From assembly GCA_023418475.1 (NCBI GenBank), contig JAEZZO010000042.1, positions 1 through 64,000 of the forward strand: DNA of 64,000 nucleotides. The letters are read 5' to 3'. The notes below the pieces were generated by a model. The model had not been told where the DNA came from and did not search any database. It worked only from the letters and a program-made list of their open reading frames with translations. This DNA comes from Bacillota bacterium (GTDB taxonomy: Bacteria; Bacillota; Clostridia; Lachnospirales; Lachnospiraceae). Position 1 is the stretch's first letter, and each line of letters starts with the position of its first letter. A program made the position numbers and the translations under genes. Shown piece after piece: positions 36,591-45,926 of this stretch.

Positions 36591-37667
36591 ATGGAAGAGG
36601 AGAGAATTGCAAAAGTACTACATAATATGAAAGAGCAGGAGCTGTCGCAGTTTTTAATCTGTGACCCGATTTCAATTTTTTATCTGACGGGCGCATTTAT
36701 CCTTCCGGGAGAAAGATTCTATGCTCTTTATTTAAAGGAAAACGGAAAACATGTAATGTTTATGAATGAGTTATTTACTGCACCAGAAGATCTGGGAATA
36801 GATATTGTATATTATAATGATGTTTTACCGATTACCGATATGGTGGCAGAACGAATAGATCATACAGCAATATTGGGAGTAGATAAAAATATAACAGCCA
36901 GGTTCCTTCTTCCGCTGCAAGAGAAGAAGGCAGCAGCAGGATATGTGGTTGCATCCCTTTGTGTTGATCTGGCCAGAGGGTGTAAGGATGCCAGAGAACA
37001 GGAGATGATGAAAAAAGTCTCCGCTATAAATGATCTTGCAATGGCGGAATTTAAAAAACTGATTATCCCGGGAGTTACGGAAAAGCAGATTGCAGATCAA
37101 ATGCTGGAAATCTATAAAAAGCTGGGAGCAGATGGCTATTCCTTTGAACCCTTGGTGATCTTTGGTGAAAATGGAGCAGAAGCACACCATATACCGGATG
37201 ATACCGTATTAAAGGAGGGAAGAAGTGTAATCTTTGACGTGGGCTGCTGTAAGGATTTGTATTGCGCGGATATGACACGAACATTCTTTTATAGAAAAAT
37301 CTCTGAAAAGCATCGTGAATTATATGACCTTGTGAAAAAAGCAAATGAAACAGCAATCGCGATGTTAAAACCGGGAGTTCAATTGAAGGAAATTGATAAA
37401 ATCGCAAGGGATATCATTACAAAAGCGGGCTATGGCCAATACTTTACGCATCGCTTAGGACATTTTATCGGTATGGAGGTACATGAATACGGAGATGTTT
37501 CTGCTGTCAGCGATATCATTGCAGTGCCGGGGATGATTTTTTCAATAGAGCCTGGAATTTATCTGAAAGGTGAAGTGGGGATACGCATAGAGGATCTTGT
37601 GCTGGTTACAGAAAAGGGCTGTGTGAGGCTTAATCAATATTCCAAAGATCTGGAGATTTTGGAGTGA
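36591..37667 (+). CDS. M24-family aminopeptidase (Xaa-Pro dipeptidase type)
   Basis: A 358-residue creatinase/prolidase-fold peptidase, likely removing N-terminal residues from proline-containing peptides. The N-terminal domain spans about 1-125 and the pita-bread catalytic domain about 130-355. All five metal ligands are visible: two Asp in DVGCCKDLYCADMTRTF, His in RLGHFIGMEVHEYGD, and two Glu in SIEPGIYL and IRIEDLVL. No signal peptide is seen, so it is cytoplasmic. It is a single gene with AGAGG before the ATG and a terminator at 37892-37924. Confidence 0.9.
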   Translation: MEEERIAKVLHNMKEQELSQFLICDPISIFYLTGAFILPGERFYALYLKENGKHVMFMNELFTAPEDLGIDIVYYNDVLPITDMVAERIDHTAILGVDKNITARFLLPLQEKKAAAGYVVASLCVDLARGCKDAREQEMMKKVSAINDLAMAEFKKLIIPGVTEKQIADQMLEIYKKLGADGYSFEPLVIFGENGAEAHHIPDDTVLKEGRSVIFDVGCCKDLYCADMTRTFFYRKISEKHRELYDLVKKANETAIAMLKPGVQLKEIDKIARDIITKAGYGQYFTHRLGHFIGMEVHEYGDVSAVSDIIAVPGMIFSIEPGIYLKGEVGIRIEDLVLVTEKGCVRLNQYSKDLEILE

Positions 37668-37715
37668 ATGCAGGAGTTTTCCTTTCAAACGGATTTGATC
37701 GTTAAAAGATTATCC

Positions 37716-37774
37716 GGGCTTTGGAGATGAATAGATACGCTCATATTCATCCGGCAAATCATTTTTAAGCTTTT
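37716..37774. repeat. Nested-hairpin repeat, family 3 copy A
   Basis: A stem GATGAATA (37726-37733) pairs with TATTCATC (37744-37751), with an outer GCTT/AAGC pairing. The loop GATACGCTCA and the sequence after the stem (CCGGCAAATCATTTTTAAGC) align well with 39335-39395, where the stem is GGATGGATATG/CATATCCATCC. The stems differ in sequence but still pair, so structure seems to be conserved. Function is unknown. Confidence 0.5.
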
Positions 37775-37891
37775 ATTATATAAACGCGCCGAGCCAAGCG
37801 GGTATGCATCAAGCCGGAGAATTTGATACTCGAAGCTTACGTGGGGTTTTGTGGAGATTATAATCCTTATTACTATAGTATAGGAAGAATA

Positions 37892-37924
37892 AAAAAGCGA
37901 TAAGGGGTAAACTTATCGCTTTTT
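37892..37924. terminator. Bidirectional terminator between peptidase and LysR genes
   Basis: AAAAAGCGATAA (37892-37903) pairs perfectly with TTATCGCTTTTT (37913-37924), with A and T runs on both sides so that it works in both directions. It separates the M24 peptidase gene from the converging LysR gene. The rest of the 37668-38055 gap holds the repeat at 37716 and a small AATCC/GGATT hairpin near 37945. Confidence 0.85.
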
Positions 37925-38055
37925 ATCATTATTAACATTCATTAATCCAGGGCAAACCGGATTAGTTTATAATCACATTTTATATATTATATTGAAGACA
38001 GAAAAAATAAATTTATTTCAAACACAGGATGATTATTACAATGCGTCAGAAGTAA

Positions 38056-38979
38056 TCATTTCATCGCCTCTGAAGTAAAATCTTTGAAATATTTAATTAA
38101 ATAATTAATAAACATCCCCTCACAGGCAATCATTTCTTTTTTCTTATGATACATAACTCCACATTCGATAACATGTGAAATCTCTTTGATACTTACCGTA
38201 TGCAGCCGGATACCTGCGGTATTAATTTTAATCATGGATAATTCCGGCAGGATTGCAACAGCTCTGTCAGAGGAAAGATATTCCAATATTAAATCAAGTT
38301 GTGTTGTCGATAAAATAACATTCGGCTGATAACCATATTTATGAAATACATTCGATAGATCCGATCGGATTTTTGTGTCATTTGACAACAAGATAAAATT
38401 TTCATTTTGTAATTCTTTGAGAGTGATTTCCTTCTTATGAGAGAGTATGTTGTTTTGATGCATATATAGCTTTAAGCTTGTCTGACATATACGAACAAAA
38501 TTAAATTTTCTGATATTATCCGGTTTAGTTGTGATGCAGAGATCAACCCAATTATTTTCAATATACTGCGCACAATCTAAATAGCCCAGCTGTGTTATTT
38601 CAAGATTAATGTCAGGATGCGCTTTATGAAAGCTGCTGATCGTGTTGGCAATCAAGCGAGAATCAATTGTATTCGTAATACCGATACGAACACTGCTTTT
38701 TTTTTCTGCCTGATCAAAATGTAAGAACTCCAGCATCTCATCATATTCTATCAGGATGGAACGGCATCTTTCATAAAGAAGCCTGCTTTTATCAGTAGGA
38801 AATAATCCCTGATTGGTTCTTTTAAAGAGCACAATATTAAGTTCGGACTCCAGATTTTTTAACGCTTTACTTAATCCTTGCTGGGAGATATATAACTCCT
38901 TTGCAGCCTTCGTTATAGACAAATCTTCATATATCTGTATGAAATATCTCATTTGGTGAATTTCCATATGCTTTGTCAT
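38056..38979 (-). CDS. LysR-family transcriptional regulator
   Basis: About 307 residues. The N-terminal winged helix reads MEIHQMRYFIQIYEDLSITK, then LYISQQGLSKALKNLESELN; the C-terminal periplasmic-binding-protein-like domain starts near residue 95. The exact start is ambiguous: ATG 38979 (MTKHMEIHQ) overlaps an AAAGGG motif, while ATG 38967 (MEIHQ) lies 12 bp from it. The upstream frame to 39003 has no better site. No target gene adjoins it divergently, since a 500-bp region with inverted repeats follows. Its regulon is unknown. Confidence 0.85.
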   Translation of the reverse strand: MTKHMEIHQMRYFIQIYEDLSITKAAKELYISQQGLSKALKNLESELNIVLFKRTNQGLFPTDKSRLLYERCRSILIEYDEMLEFLHFDQAEKKSSVRIGITNTIDSRLIANTISSFHKAHPDINLEITQLGYLDCAQYIENNWVDLCITTKPDNIRKFNFVRICQTSLKLYMHQNNILSHKKEITLKELQNENFILLSNDTKIRSDLSNVFHKYGYQPNVILSTTQLDLILEYLSSDRAVAILPELSMIKINTAGIRLHTVSIKEISHVIECGVMYHKKKEMIACEGMFINYLIKYFKDFTSEAMK

Positions 38980-39003
38980 CCCTTTCGCTTTTGTGCAAGG
39001 CAC

Positions 39004-39334
39004 TTTACCGATTACTTAATGCCTGTTTGGCAGGTGACGCTTAATGGCCTGCATTTCTAGTGATCGTCATAATATACCTTGAAGGATAAGCTGATACTGG
39101 ATGATATGGCTATACAAGAATTCACTCGTTTTTAACAGGCATTATCTAAACGCTGTACCTCTATTTATCTAACTGTTTGTATGATCTAGGTGCATATTTC
39201 AGATAATAATATTGAATGATTGATATTTTGCACTAAGATCATTTTATTATAAACAAGGAATGTATGAAATAAGAGGTATCATATATTACTAAAAATCATC
39301 CCAATAAATAATATGATTAGCCGGACAAAAGCAC
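39004..39334. other. Region upstream of LysR with a spaced inverted repeat
   Basis: AATGCCTGTT (39018-39027) and AACAGGCATT (39134-39143) form a perfect 10-bp inverted repeat spaced by 106 bp. A GCCTG variant also lies at about 39048. These could be paired LysR sites allowing looping, or fragments of a decayed repeat. No gene is seen. Confidence 0.35.
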
Positions 39335-39395
39335 GCCTAAGATGATTAGGATGGATATGGATACACTCATATCCATCCGGTATATGATTTTAGGC
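39335..39395. repeat. Nested-hairpin repeat, family 3 copy B
   Basis: Inner stem GGATGGATATG (39349-39359) with CATATCCATCC (39368-39378), a perfect 11 bp. The outer stem is GCCTAA (39335-39340) with TTAGGC (39390-39395). It aligns with copy A at 37716-37774 in loop and 3' flank but with compensating stem changes. Confidence 0.55.
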
Positions 39396-39420
39396 TTCTG
39401 TTGCGCTAATTATAATATGA

Positions 39421-39463
39421 AAGGCATGCCAAGAAATAAAATGAATTTTTCTTGGCATGCCTT
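39421..39463 (-). terminator. Terminator of the first cheW-chemoreceptor operon
   Basis: AAGGCATGCCAAGAAA (39421-39436) pairs perfectly over 16 bp with TTTCTTGGCATGCCTT (39448-39463). It lies 36 bp past the chemoreceptor stop on the minus strand. Confidence 0.8.
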
Positions 39464-39498
39464 ATTAAATATTAAGTCTGAATTTTATAGTTTGGGTA

Positions 39499-40644
39499 TT
39501 ATAACTCTAAAGCAATTTTATTAAGTTCGCCAGACATATTGGTGATTTCTTCAATACTAGCTGTAATTTCCTCTGTAGCAGCAGCCTGATCCTGGCTGGA
39601 ATCCAATGACATCTTACTTTTTTCACTGGTAATTTCTACTGCTTCCTTGATTTTATGGGTTAACTGCTTGATTTTGGGAACCGTACTTTTTGACTGTTCT
39701 GATAGTTTCCTTATTTCGTCAGCCACAACTCCAAATCCTCTTCCGGCCTCTCCGGCTCTGGCAGCCTCAATCGCGGCATTCAATCCAAGCATTTTGGTCT
39801 CATCTGCGATTTCCTTGATAAAACTGCTTACTTCCTCTATCTCCTCTGATAGTGTGGTGATTTGCTTGATTTCATTGTTCAGGTTTTGCTCATTGGAATA
39901 AATTGAAGCTGCGGAGGAAGCAAGCTCTTCAATTGCAGCAGCAATTCCGGTAACACCGTTTTCCATGCTTTCCGACATCTTTTTCAGATTATCAGCCAAT
40001 ACTTTTGGTATAACAACACCAAAGGCTCCAAGCACTTCATTTTTATCCTCATCCTCAAATAGCGGATAACAGTTTTCGTATACAGGAATTCCAAAGAAAA
40101 TGCGTTCCATGGTAATTACTTTTTTTGCCTTTATGGCTTCAAAAGGAGCATCACCTTCATGAATAATAAAATCGATTGTTATATCCGGAACATCAAACTT
40201 CTGGGAGGCTTGCCGATGGGTTACTTTTTGCTTATCAGTCAAATATAGAAAAGAACCTTCGGAAAACATATTGGATATGATTGGAGCAAAATCGGAAAAG
40301 GCTTTTTCGATGGGATGCATTCTGGGATATACAATCGAAAGTGCTCCAACAGAGTTTCCCTCTTCGTTTATAATAGGAATGGATTGTGTTTTTAGCAGTA
40401 CACCATATAAATTTTTTGAAACATTTTGATGTAAGATACGTTTTTCTCTTACTGCCCTGCCGGTAATACTGTTTTCAGGCAGCTTATCTCCAACCTGAAA
40501 TAAATCGAGATCAAAGCTTTCACTTGCACGGCGCCATACAACTTTGTCCTCTTCAAACAGGATGTAAAGAACTCCGCCTGGTACAGTATCCGCTTGCAGA
40601 TCTAAAATTGTTTTCAGAGATTCTATTTCTTTGCTTAAAATCAT
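39499..40644 (-). CDS. Soluble methyl-accepting chemotaxis-type receptor
   Basis: A 381-residue receptor with no membrane segment. The N-terminal about 210 residues form a sensor of probable PAS/GAF type (VGDKLPENSITGRAVREKRI; FSDFAPIISNMFSEGSFLYL). The C-terminal signalling hairpin includes the invariant tip LGLNAAIEAARAGEAGRGFG followed by VVADEIRKLSEQS. The protein ends shortly after the tip, with no C-terminal methyltransferase tether. It overlaps its own cheW by 4 bp, so the two are co-translated. The sensor may read an intracellular metabolite or redox state. A close paralogue is at 41603-42754. Confidence 0.88.
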   Translation of the reverse strand: MILSKEIESLKTILDLQADTVPGGVLYILFEEDKVVWRRASESFDLDLFQVGDKLPENSITGRAVREKRILHQNVSKNLYGVLLKTQSIPIINEEGNSVGALSIVYPRMHPIEKAFSDFAPIISNMFSEGSFLYLTDKQKVTHRQASQKFDVPDITIDFIIHEGDAPFEAIKAKKVITMERIFFGIPVYENCYPLFEDEDKNEVLGAFGVVIPKVLADNLKKMSESMENGVTGIAAAIEELASSAASIYSNEQNLNNEIKQITTLSEEIEEVSSFIKEIADETKMLGLNAAIEAARAGEAGRGFGVVADEIRKLSEQSKSTVPKIKQLTHKIKEAVEITSEKSKMSLDSSQDQAAATEEITASIEEITNMSGELNKIALEL

Positions 40645-41114
40645 CTTACAGCCTCACTTTCTGGAATATAGCTAAATACATCTGTTTTAAAGCTGTTTGC
40701 ATTCAGCAATAAAATCAGACGGTTTTCAATCATGAAAATTCCATCAATACTATTTCTGTTAAAACCAGTTAATTCTGAACCCAGTGCCTGAAACTTTAAC
40801 TGATCCGTACGAACTACTTCAGAGATATCATCGACTATAATTCCAAATTGCATATTATCGTATTCCAAAACCAGTAGCCGGCTGTCCATCCCATATTCTG
40901 TCATTTTCATATGAAATCTACTTTTTAAGTCAACTACAGTAATAACAGTTCCCCTAATATTACAAATACCTTTAATAAATTCAGGAACATTTGGAATCGG
41001 AGTTATTTCAGGTATGCGTATTATTTCTTTGGCGTATTTCATATTAATGGCATACTCTTCATTTCCCAGATTAAATACCACCAGTTGCTTGGCATCAGTA
41101 TTTTCTGTACCCAT
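40641..41114 (-). CDS. cheW: CheW-type coupling protein
   Basis: A 157-residue scaffold that links receptors to the CheA kinase. ATG 41114 follows AAAGGAGA; a longer upstream reading starts within untranslated sequence. The protein is the single CheW fold: VVFNLGNEEYAINMKYAKEI, IKGICNIRGTVITVVDLKSR and the C-terminal MIENRLILLLN. It is translationally coupled to the receptor downstream. No cheA, cheY or methylase is in the window, so the chemotaxis core must be elsewhere. Confidence 0.9.
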   Translation of the reverse strand: MGTENTDAKQLVVFNLGNEEYAINMKYAKEIIRIPEITPIPNVPEFIKGICNIRGTVITVVDLKSRFHMKMTEYGMDSRLLVLEYDNMQFGIIVDDISEVVRTDQLKFQALGSELTGFNRNSIDGIFMIENRLILLLNANSFKTDVFSYIPESEAVR

Positions 41115-41602
41115 ATCTTCTCCTTTGCATGTTAATGACTGTCCGGATATTGTGAAAGTAATGCTTGTCCAAATTGTATACACAGAAAGTACATATTCCT
41201 AAGTTTCATCGCTCCTTACGCTAAATTTACACTCCAGAACATGTACTTTCTGTTTGTTGTTATATTATTTTATATACTTCACAATAACCTGTTAAAATTT
41301 GATGTTAAAACCCAATTAATCACTGTAAAAAACTATAAATTCAGACTTAAATACATTAAATAATCAATATATTTAAATAAATATTATTATACTCTTATCT
41401 GCTTATACTGTATAACACATTTAAGTTGGTACCATTAACAACGAAAAGTTGTACATCGTTGCATTATGTCAGTATTTGTATTAAATGAATGAAATAAAAC
41501 GAATAGAAGCGATCAAATCAAAATAACAGGAAAAAAAACCTCCCTTTGCATAGATATAGAAATGCAAAGAGAGGGCTTATTTGATAAATGGATTATAATT
41601 GA
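41115..41602. other. Intergenic region between the two cheW-receptor operons
   Basis: ACAGAAAGTACAT (41182-41194) and ATGTACTTTCTGT (41241-41253) form a perfect 13-bp inverted repeat enclosing 46 bp, 70-140 bp upstream of cheW on the minus strand. It could be an operator pair or a 5'-UTR stem. The terminator of the second receptor gene is at 41539-41574. The rest is AT-rich with no gene. Confidence 0.5.
41539..41574 (-). terminator. Terminator of the second cheW-chemoreceptor operon
   Basis: CCTCCCTTTGCAT (41539-41551) pairs with ATGCAAAGAGAGG (41562-41574) with one mismatch. On the minus strand the stem is followed by a run of eight T, making a strong terminator 29 bp after the receptor stop. 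Confidence 0.88.
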
Positions 41603-42754
41603 TTAAATTGTCTGTGCGATTTTGCCAAGTTCTGAAGACATGAGGGTGATTTCTTCAATACTCGAGGTTACTTCTTCTGTGGCAGCTGCCTGCTCCTGGC
41701 TGGCATCCAGCGATTTGTTGCTTTTCATACTAGCTTCATTGACTTTATCTTTTATGTCATGGGTTAACTTGTTGATTTTCGGTACCGTACTTTTGGATTG
41801 TTCTGATAACTTCCTTATTTCATCAGCTACAACTCCAAAGCCGCGGCCTACTTCTCCGGCGCGGGCTGCTTCAATTGCTGCATTTAATCCGAGCAGTTTT
41901 GTTTCTTCAGCAATTTCTTTAATAAAACCCGATATTTCATTGATTTCATCTGAGATAGCAATTATTTCCCGGATACTGGAATTCAGTATCTGTTCGTTGG
42001 AGTTTATTTCGGTGGCGGAAGCGGCAAGCTGTTGAATCGCGGATGATATTCCGGTTAATCCGTCCTCCAGGTTATTTGACATATTGCGTAGCTTGGATGC
42101 AGTAATCTTCGGTAAAATTATTCCAAAGGTCGCGACCAGCTCGTCCTTGTTTTCAACATCATAGAGAGGATAATTTGCCACCAGGGCAGGAACACCAAGC
42201 CTGGACGCATCGGATTCGACAGAAGCGGGTTTTCTGTTTCGAATTACCTGATACGCGGTGTCCGTTTCCTGTAGTTCATAACCTGGACGAAAGCCGGGTA
42301 AATCAAATTTGCTGGAGGGCTGACAATAGGCTATCTTTTTCAAATCAGTAATATATAAGAAGGCACCTTCATGAAACATTTCAACCAGAATTGGAGCAAA
42401 ATCCGGGAAGGATGCCGCAACAGGATGCAGAAGAGGAAGCGCTATGGCAATAGCACCATAAACTTCACCATCATTCCTAATCACAGGTATGGATAAGATA
42501 TTCAATCTCATACCATAAATCTCACGCGCAACCTTCTGATTTTGAATTTGCTTATTCTGCATCGCCAGAAGAGTGGTTGAATTTTGGGCAAGCTTGTCTC
42601 CGACATTTAATGCATTTATAGTAATAGAAGCGGAAGCTTTTCTCCAGATGATGGTATCACCCTCAATAATACCCATGATAGCACCACCAGGAATATATTC
42701 TATAATAATTTCAAGTAATTTTTTACATTCCTCTAAACCTTCTAAACTTATCAT
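41603..42754 (-). CDS. Soluble methyl-accepting chemotaxis-type receptor (paralogue)
   Basis: A 383-residue paralogue of the receptor at 39499-40644, with the same soluble layout: N-terminal sensor (VGDKLAQNSTTLLAMQNKQI; FPDFAPILVEMFHEGAFLYI) and C-terminal signalling hairpin with LGLNAAIEAARAGEVGRGFG. The signalling half is nearly identical between the two, whereas the sensor half has diverged, which suggests a duplication followed by a change in ligand. The ATG overlaps the cheW stop. Confidence 0.88.
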   Translation of the reverse strand: MISLEGLEECKKLLEIIIEYIPGGAIMGIIEGDTIIWRKASASITINALNVGDKLAQNSTTLLAMQNKQIQNQKVAREIYGMRLNILSIPVIRNDGEVYGAIAIALPLLHPVAASFPDFAPILVEMFHEGAFLYITDLKKIAYCQPSSKFDLPGFRPGYELQETDTAYQVIRNRKPASVESDASRLGVPALVANYPLYDVENKDELVATFGIILPKITASKLRNMSNNLEDGLTGISSAIQQLAASATEINSNEQILNSSIREIIAISDEINEISGFIKEIAEETKLLGLNAAIEAARAGEVGRGFGVVADEIRKLSEQSKSTVPKINKLTHDIKDKVNEASMKSNKSLDASQEQAAATEEVTSSIEEITLMSSELGKIAQTI

Positions 42755-43224
42755 TACACTTCCTCCATTTCCTTATTATATGTAAAAATATCTGTCTTCA
42801 GATTTGTAACATTTAGCAAAAGTATTAAGCGCTCACGATTCAGGTTAACAATTTGATTTAGACTATTTTGCCCGATTTTGCACATAACCGAATTCAATGT
42901 TTGTATATCACTTTCATTAATATTCATGATTTCGGAGACATCATCCACGATGATTGCAAGTTTGGTATCTTCCAGATCTAAAATGAGAAGCCGGCTGTCG
43001 CTATTTCTTTCCTTTTGCGGGAGATTAAAACGTTTCTTCAGATCAATGATAGGAATTACAGTACCTCGGATATTAATAATACCCTCTATATAAAATGGCA
43101 TATTGGGTAAATGCATAATATGGTTCGGTATTCTAAGAATTTCTTGGGTATATTTTATTTCAATCCCATATTCTTCATCATTTAGTATAAAAACGATATA
43201 AGATTCCGTTTTCACTAATTTCAT
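42754..43224 (-). CDS. cheW: CheW-type coupling protein (paralogue)
   Basis: A 156-residue CheW paralogue coupled to the second receptor by overlap of start and stop. The start at 43224 (MKLVKTESYIVF) follows AAAGGAG. The upstream in-frame ATG at 43305 overlaps the promoter -10 and can be excluded. CheW motifs are YIVFILNDEEYGIEIKYTQE, IEGIINIRGTVIPIIDLKKR and RERLILLLNVT. Confidence 0.9.
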   Translation of the reverse strand: MKLVKTESYIVFILNDEEYGIEIKYTQEILRIPNHIMHLPNMPFYIEGIINIRGTVIPIIDLKKRFNLPQKERNSDSRLLILDLEDTKLAIIVDDVSEIMNINESDIQTLNSVMCKIGQNSLNQIVNLNRERLILLLNVTNLKTDIFTYNKEMEEV

Positions 43225-43269
43225 CAACTCCTTTGCTAAAATCTCAAAAAATACTATTGTTTTGCATGA

Positions 43270-43312
43270 TTCGACATGTCGAAGTGACAGAATAACGAAT
43301 GCCATTATACCA
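43270..43312 (-). promoter_or_regulatory. Promoter and palindromic operator of the second cheW operon
   Basis: On the minus strand, TGGTATAAT (43304-43312) is an extended -10 element. Just downstream, TTCGACATGTCGAA (43270-43283) is a perfect 14-bp palindrome lying around or after the transcription start, in the position of a repressor operator. The remaining part of the gap to 43703 shows no gene or strong signal. Confidence 0.55.
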
Positions 43313-43703
43313 GATAACTGGAAAGTAAATTGATACAGAATTAAGATATTTTATAAAATATTAATGACATTATATGTAAGGTATCTTCAATATTTGACGG
43401 ATACAGGAAAGGGAAGGTATAATATTTTTGTGGGAAAAGTAGAAAATAATACTAAATTTTAGCAGTACTTTTCATAGGCAAAAGATATTCCATACCTGTT
43501 TTATTCCAGTAATGTACATCCAATAGTATGAAGAAGATATTTATAAGGTTACATAAGCATATTTACATGGCTTGGCTATGTCACAGATATATTTTATAGG
43601 AAGGCTGCGGTGGCAGGAATATACGTGGTTCCCCAATTCAGGATGTAAGCACTATTCATGTTTGTACATCCTATCAATAGGCACAGTCAGTATATTTTAA
43701 GGA

Positions 43704-44960
43704 ATGATGCAGGTGAATATCGGTGCGATTAAGGACATTATGGAAACATATACAGAACTTACTAAAATAACAACAATCTGCATGGATACGTCTCAAAGAA
43801 AGATTCCGTTATATATAAAAGGTCTGGATTTTGCTTTTTTATTAGGATATACAGAATATGGGGAGGTTATAGAGTTTTTAGGTTCAAAAAACAAATATCT
43901 GTACCATGACGAGAATAATATGTTCTATACATTATATACAAAAAGTAATTATATATATAATATAGTCTTAATGAAGATGGATGAAAATACAAATATTGGA
44001 TTGATAGCAGGGCCGATGATTAATATCGTATATGATGGTGAATTCAAAGAAGATACGGCACCAGATTTTAATATTTTAAAGAATAAGCGTATCCTTGTTC
44101 AAAATAGTACTTTACCGGTTATTACAGAGAAGTCCATCTATAGTCTGGGGAAGCTCTTAATGTTGTTATTAAGAATGCAGGCCTCCAATGATAATCCACC
44201 AATACAGAAAATATATAGAAGAAAAAATGATGTAATATTACATTACGGGAAAATAAATGATTATACAGCTGTTAAGGTTTATACAAATGAATATAAGAAA
44301 ATATACCAGATTTTAATAAACATAATGCACAAAATACGAGATGGTGATACGAGCGGAATTGGAAGTATAGTGACACATAATATCTCTTTACTGGCAAAGG
44401 GTAATCTTTTAAATGATAATATTCGCTCAGTAAAAGACAAATGCATTGTAATTTGTACAATAGCCTGCTATACTGCACTACAAACCAACGCGCCATTTGA
44501 TCGGATGCTGGATATTCTGATCAAGGCTGTTTTGAAAATAGAAAAAATGCAAAGCAATGCCGATATTATACAGATTATGATAAGTACATTAGAAAGATAT
44601 ACGCGTATCGTGAAAGCATTATCGGAGGAACACTATTCTATCCACATCCGGCATGCGCTCCAATATATACATAATCATTATTCGGAGAAAATTACTCTGC
44701 AGAAACTGGCCGACTATATACATATTAATCCGGTATACCTTTCCAGCCTGTTAAAGAAAGAAACGAATCTATCGCTATCCAATCACATTAATCTGATCAG
44801 AATAGAAAAAAGCAAAAGTTTATTAACAGGAACCAATAAATCGATTCAGGAAATTGCTTTTCTTGTGGGTTATAATTATCAAAATCATTATAACATGCTA
44901 TTTAAAAGACATGAGGGGATTACCCCAACAGAATATCGAAGAAATCATGGAAAGAAATAG
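43704..44960 (+). CDS. AraC-family regulator with long N-terminal sensor
   Basis: A 418-residue regulator. The C-terminal about 100 residues are an AraC DNA-binding domain (ITLQKLADYIHINPVYLSSL; IAFLVGYNYQNHYNMLFKRH; ending EGITPTEYRRNHGK). The N-terminal about 310 residues have no cupin and contain one cysteine-poor sensor-like region plus a helical middle, like several Clostridial AraC regulators of unassigned ligand. TAAGGA sits close to ATG 43704/43707, so the second ATG may be used. The next gene (LD-carboxypeptidase) starts 51 bp later, suggesting co-transcription. Confidence 0.82.
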   Translation: MMQVNIGAIKDIMETYTELTKITTICMDTSQRKIPLYIKGLDFAFLLGYTEYGEVIEFLGSKNKYLYHDENNMFYTLYTKSNYIYNIVLMKMDENTNIGLIAGPMINIVYDGEFKEDTAPDFNILKNKRILVQNSTLPVITEKSIYSLGKLLMLLLRMQASNDNPPIQKIYRRKNDVILHYGKINDYTAVKVYTNEYKKIYQILINIMHKIRDGDTSGIGSIVTHNISLLAKGNLLNDNIRSVKDKCIVICTIACYTALQTNAPFDRMLDILIKAVLKIEKMQSNADIIQIMISTLERYTRIVKALSEEHYSIHIRHALQYIHNHYSEKITLQKLADYIHINPVYLSSLLKKETNLSLSNHINLIRIEKSKSLLTGTNKSIQEIAFLVGYNYQNHYNMLFKRHEGITPTEYRRNHGKK

Positions 44961-45011
44961 AAAGATCAATGATGTAAAGTTTCAGATGTTTCTATATGAA
45001 AGGAGTTCAAA

Positions 45012-45926
45012 ATGATTTATCCAAATCAATTAAAAAAAGGGGATACAATTGGAATTATCGCTCCATCTTCACCGGTAGCTCCGGATCGGGTAGATAAATG
45101 TATTGAATTGCTGGAAAGCATGGGATATCGCGTAAAGACCGGGAAGGGCTGTAAAATGGAGTACCATGGTTATCTGGCAGGAATTGACGAAGTCCGAGCG
45201 GAAGATATCAACCAGATGTTTGCCGATCAAACAGTCAAAGGGATTTTTTGCCTAAGAGGAGGAAATGGAAGTGGCAGATTGATGAGACTTTTAGATTATA
45301 ATCTAATCCGGCAAAATCCAAAGGTATTTGTCGGGTATTCGGACATTACCAATCTTCATATGGCCTTTAACCGGCTATGCGGTTTTGTAACATATCATGG
45401 ACCGATGGTATCTAGTAATATGCTGGAGCATTATGATGATTATACCCGTTGCAGCTTTGAAGCGGTATTAAATATGGAAAAATATCTGGAATTTACAAAC
45501 CCCTGCGATGAGAACATCGAATGTCTTATTCCCGGATGTGCGCAAGGAAAACTGATTGGCGGCAACCTGTCATTGCTTATTAATATGCTGGGTACTTTTT
45601 ATGCTCCAGTTATGCAGGGGGCAATTTTATTCATAGAAGATATTCATGAAAACATCGCTAACATCGACCGTATGGTGGGACAATTAAGGCTGCTGGGTGT
45701 ATTTGACCAGATCGCGGGCCTTATCCTTGGAGATTTTTCTGAATGTAATAATGACGGGGATCCTTCCTTCTTGATTGATGAGTACATCAGAGATGAATTT
45801 AAGGATTTAAAAATACCTGTTCTTTATAAGGTGAAGGTGGGACATTGTTATCCTACCGGGTCTTTTCCGATGGGAGCCCATTGCATTTTGAATGCAAATG
45901 ACAGGAAAATTATATTTGCCAGGTAA
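45012..45926 (+). CDS. ldcA: LD-carboxypeptidase, S66 family
   Basis: A 304-residue serine peptidase related to muropeptide LD-carboxypeptidase and the microcin-immunity protein MccF. It probably trims D-alanine from tetrapeptide muropeptides in the cytoplasm during cell-wall recycling. Landmarks are KKGDTIGIIAPSSPV at the N-terminus, FCLRGGNGSGRLM, the nucleophile serine in VGYSDITNLH, FIEDIHEN carrying the Glu, and the His in KVGHCYPTGSFP. GAAAGGAG precedes the ATG. A role in resistance to peptide antibiotics cannot be excluded. Confidence 0.88.
   Translation: MIYPNQLKKGDTIGIIAPSSPVAPDRVDKCIELLESMGYRVKTGKGCKMEYHGYLAGIDEVRAEDINQMFADQTVKGIFCLRGGNGSGRLMRLLDYNLIRQNPKVFVGYSDITNLHMAFNRLCGFVTYHGPMVSSNMLEHYDDYTRCSFEAVLNMEKYLEFTNPCDENIECLIPGCAQGKLIGGNLSLLINMLGTFYAPVMQGAILFIEDIHENIANIDRMVGQLRLLGVFDQIAGLILGDFSECNNDGDPSFLIDEYIRDEFKDLKIPVLYKVKVGHCYPTGSFPMGAHCILNANDRKIIFAR

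Noticed and set aside
43224..43305. Longer start for the second CheW protein
   Set aside because: The upstream ATG overlaps the extended -10 promoter element, so it is not in the transcript.
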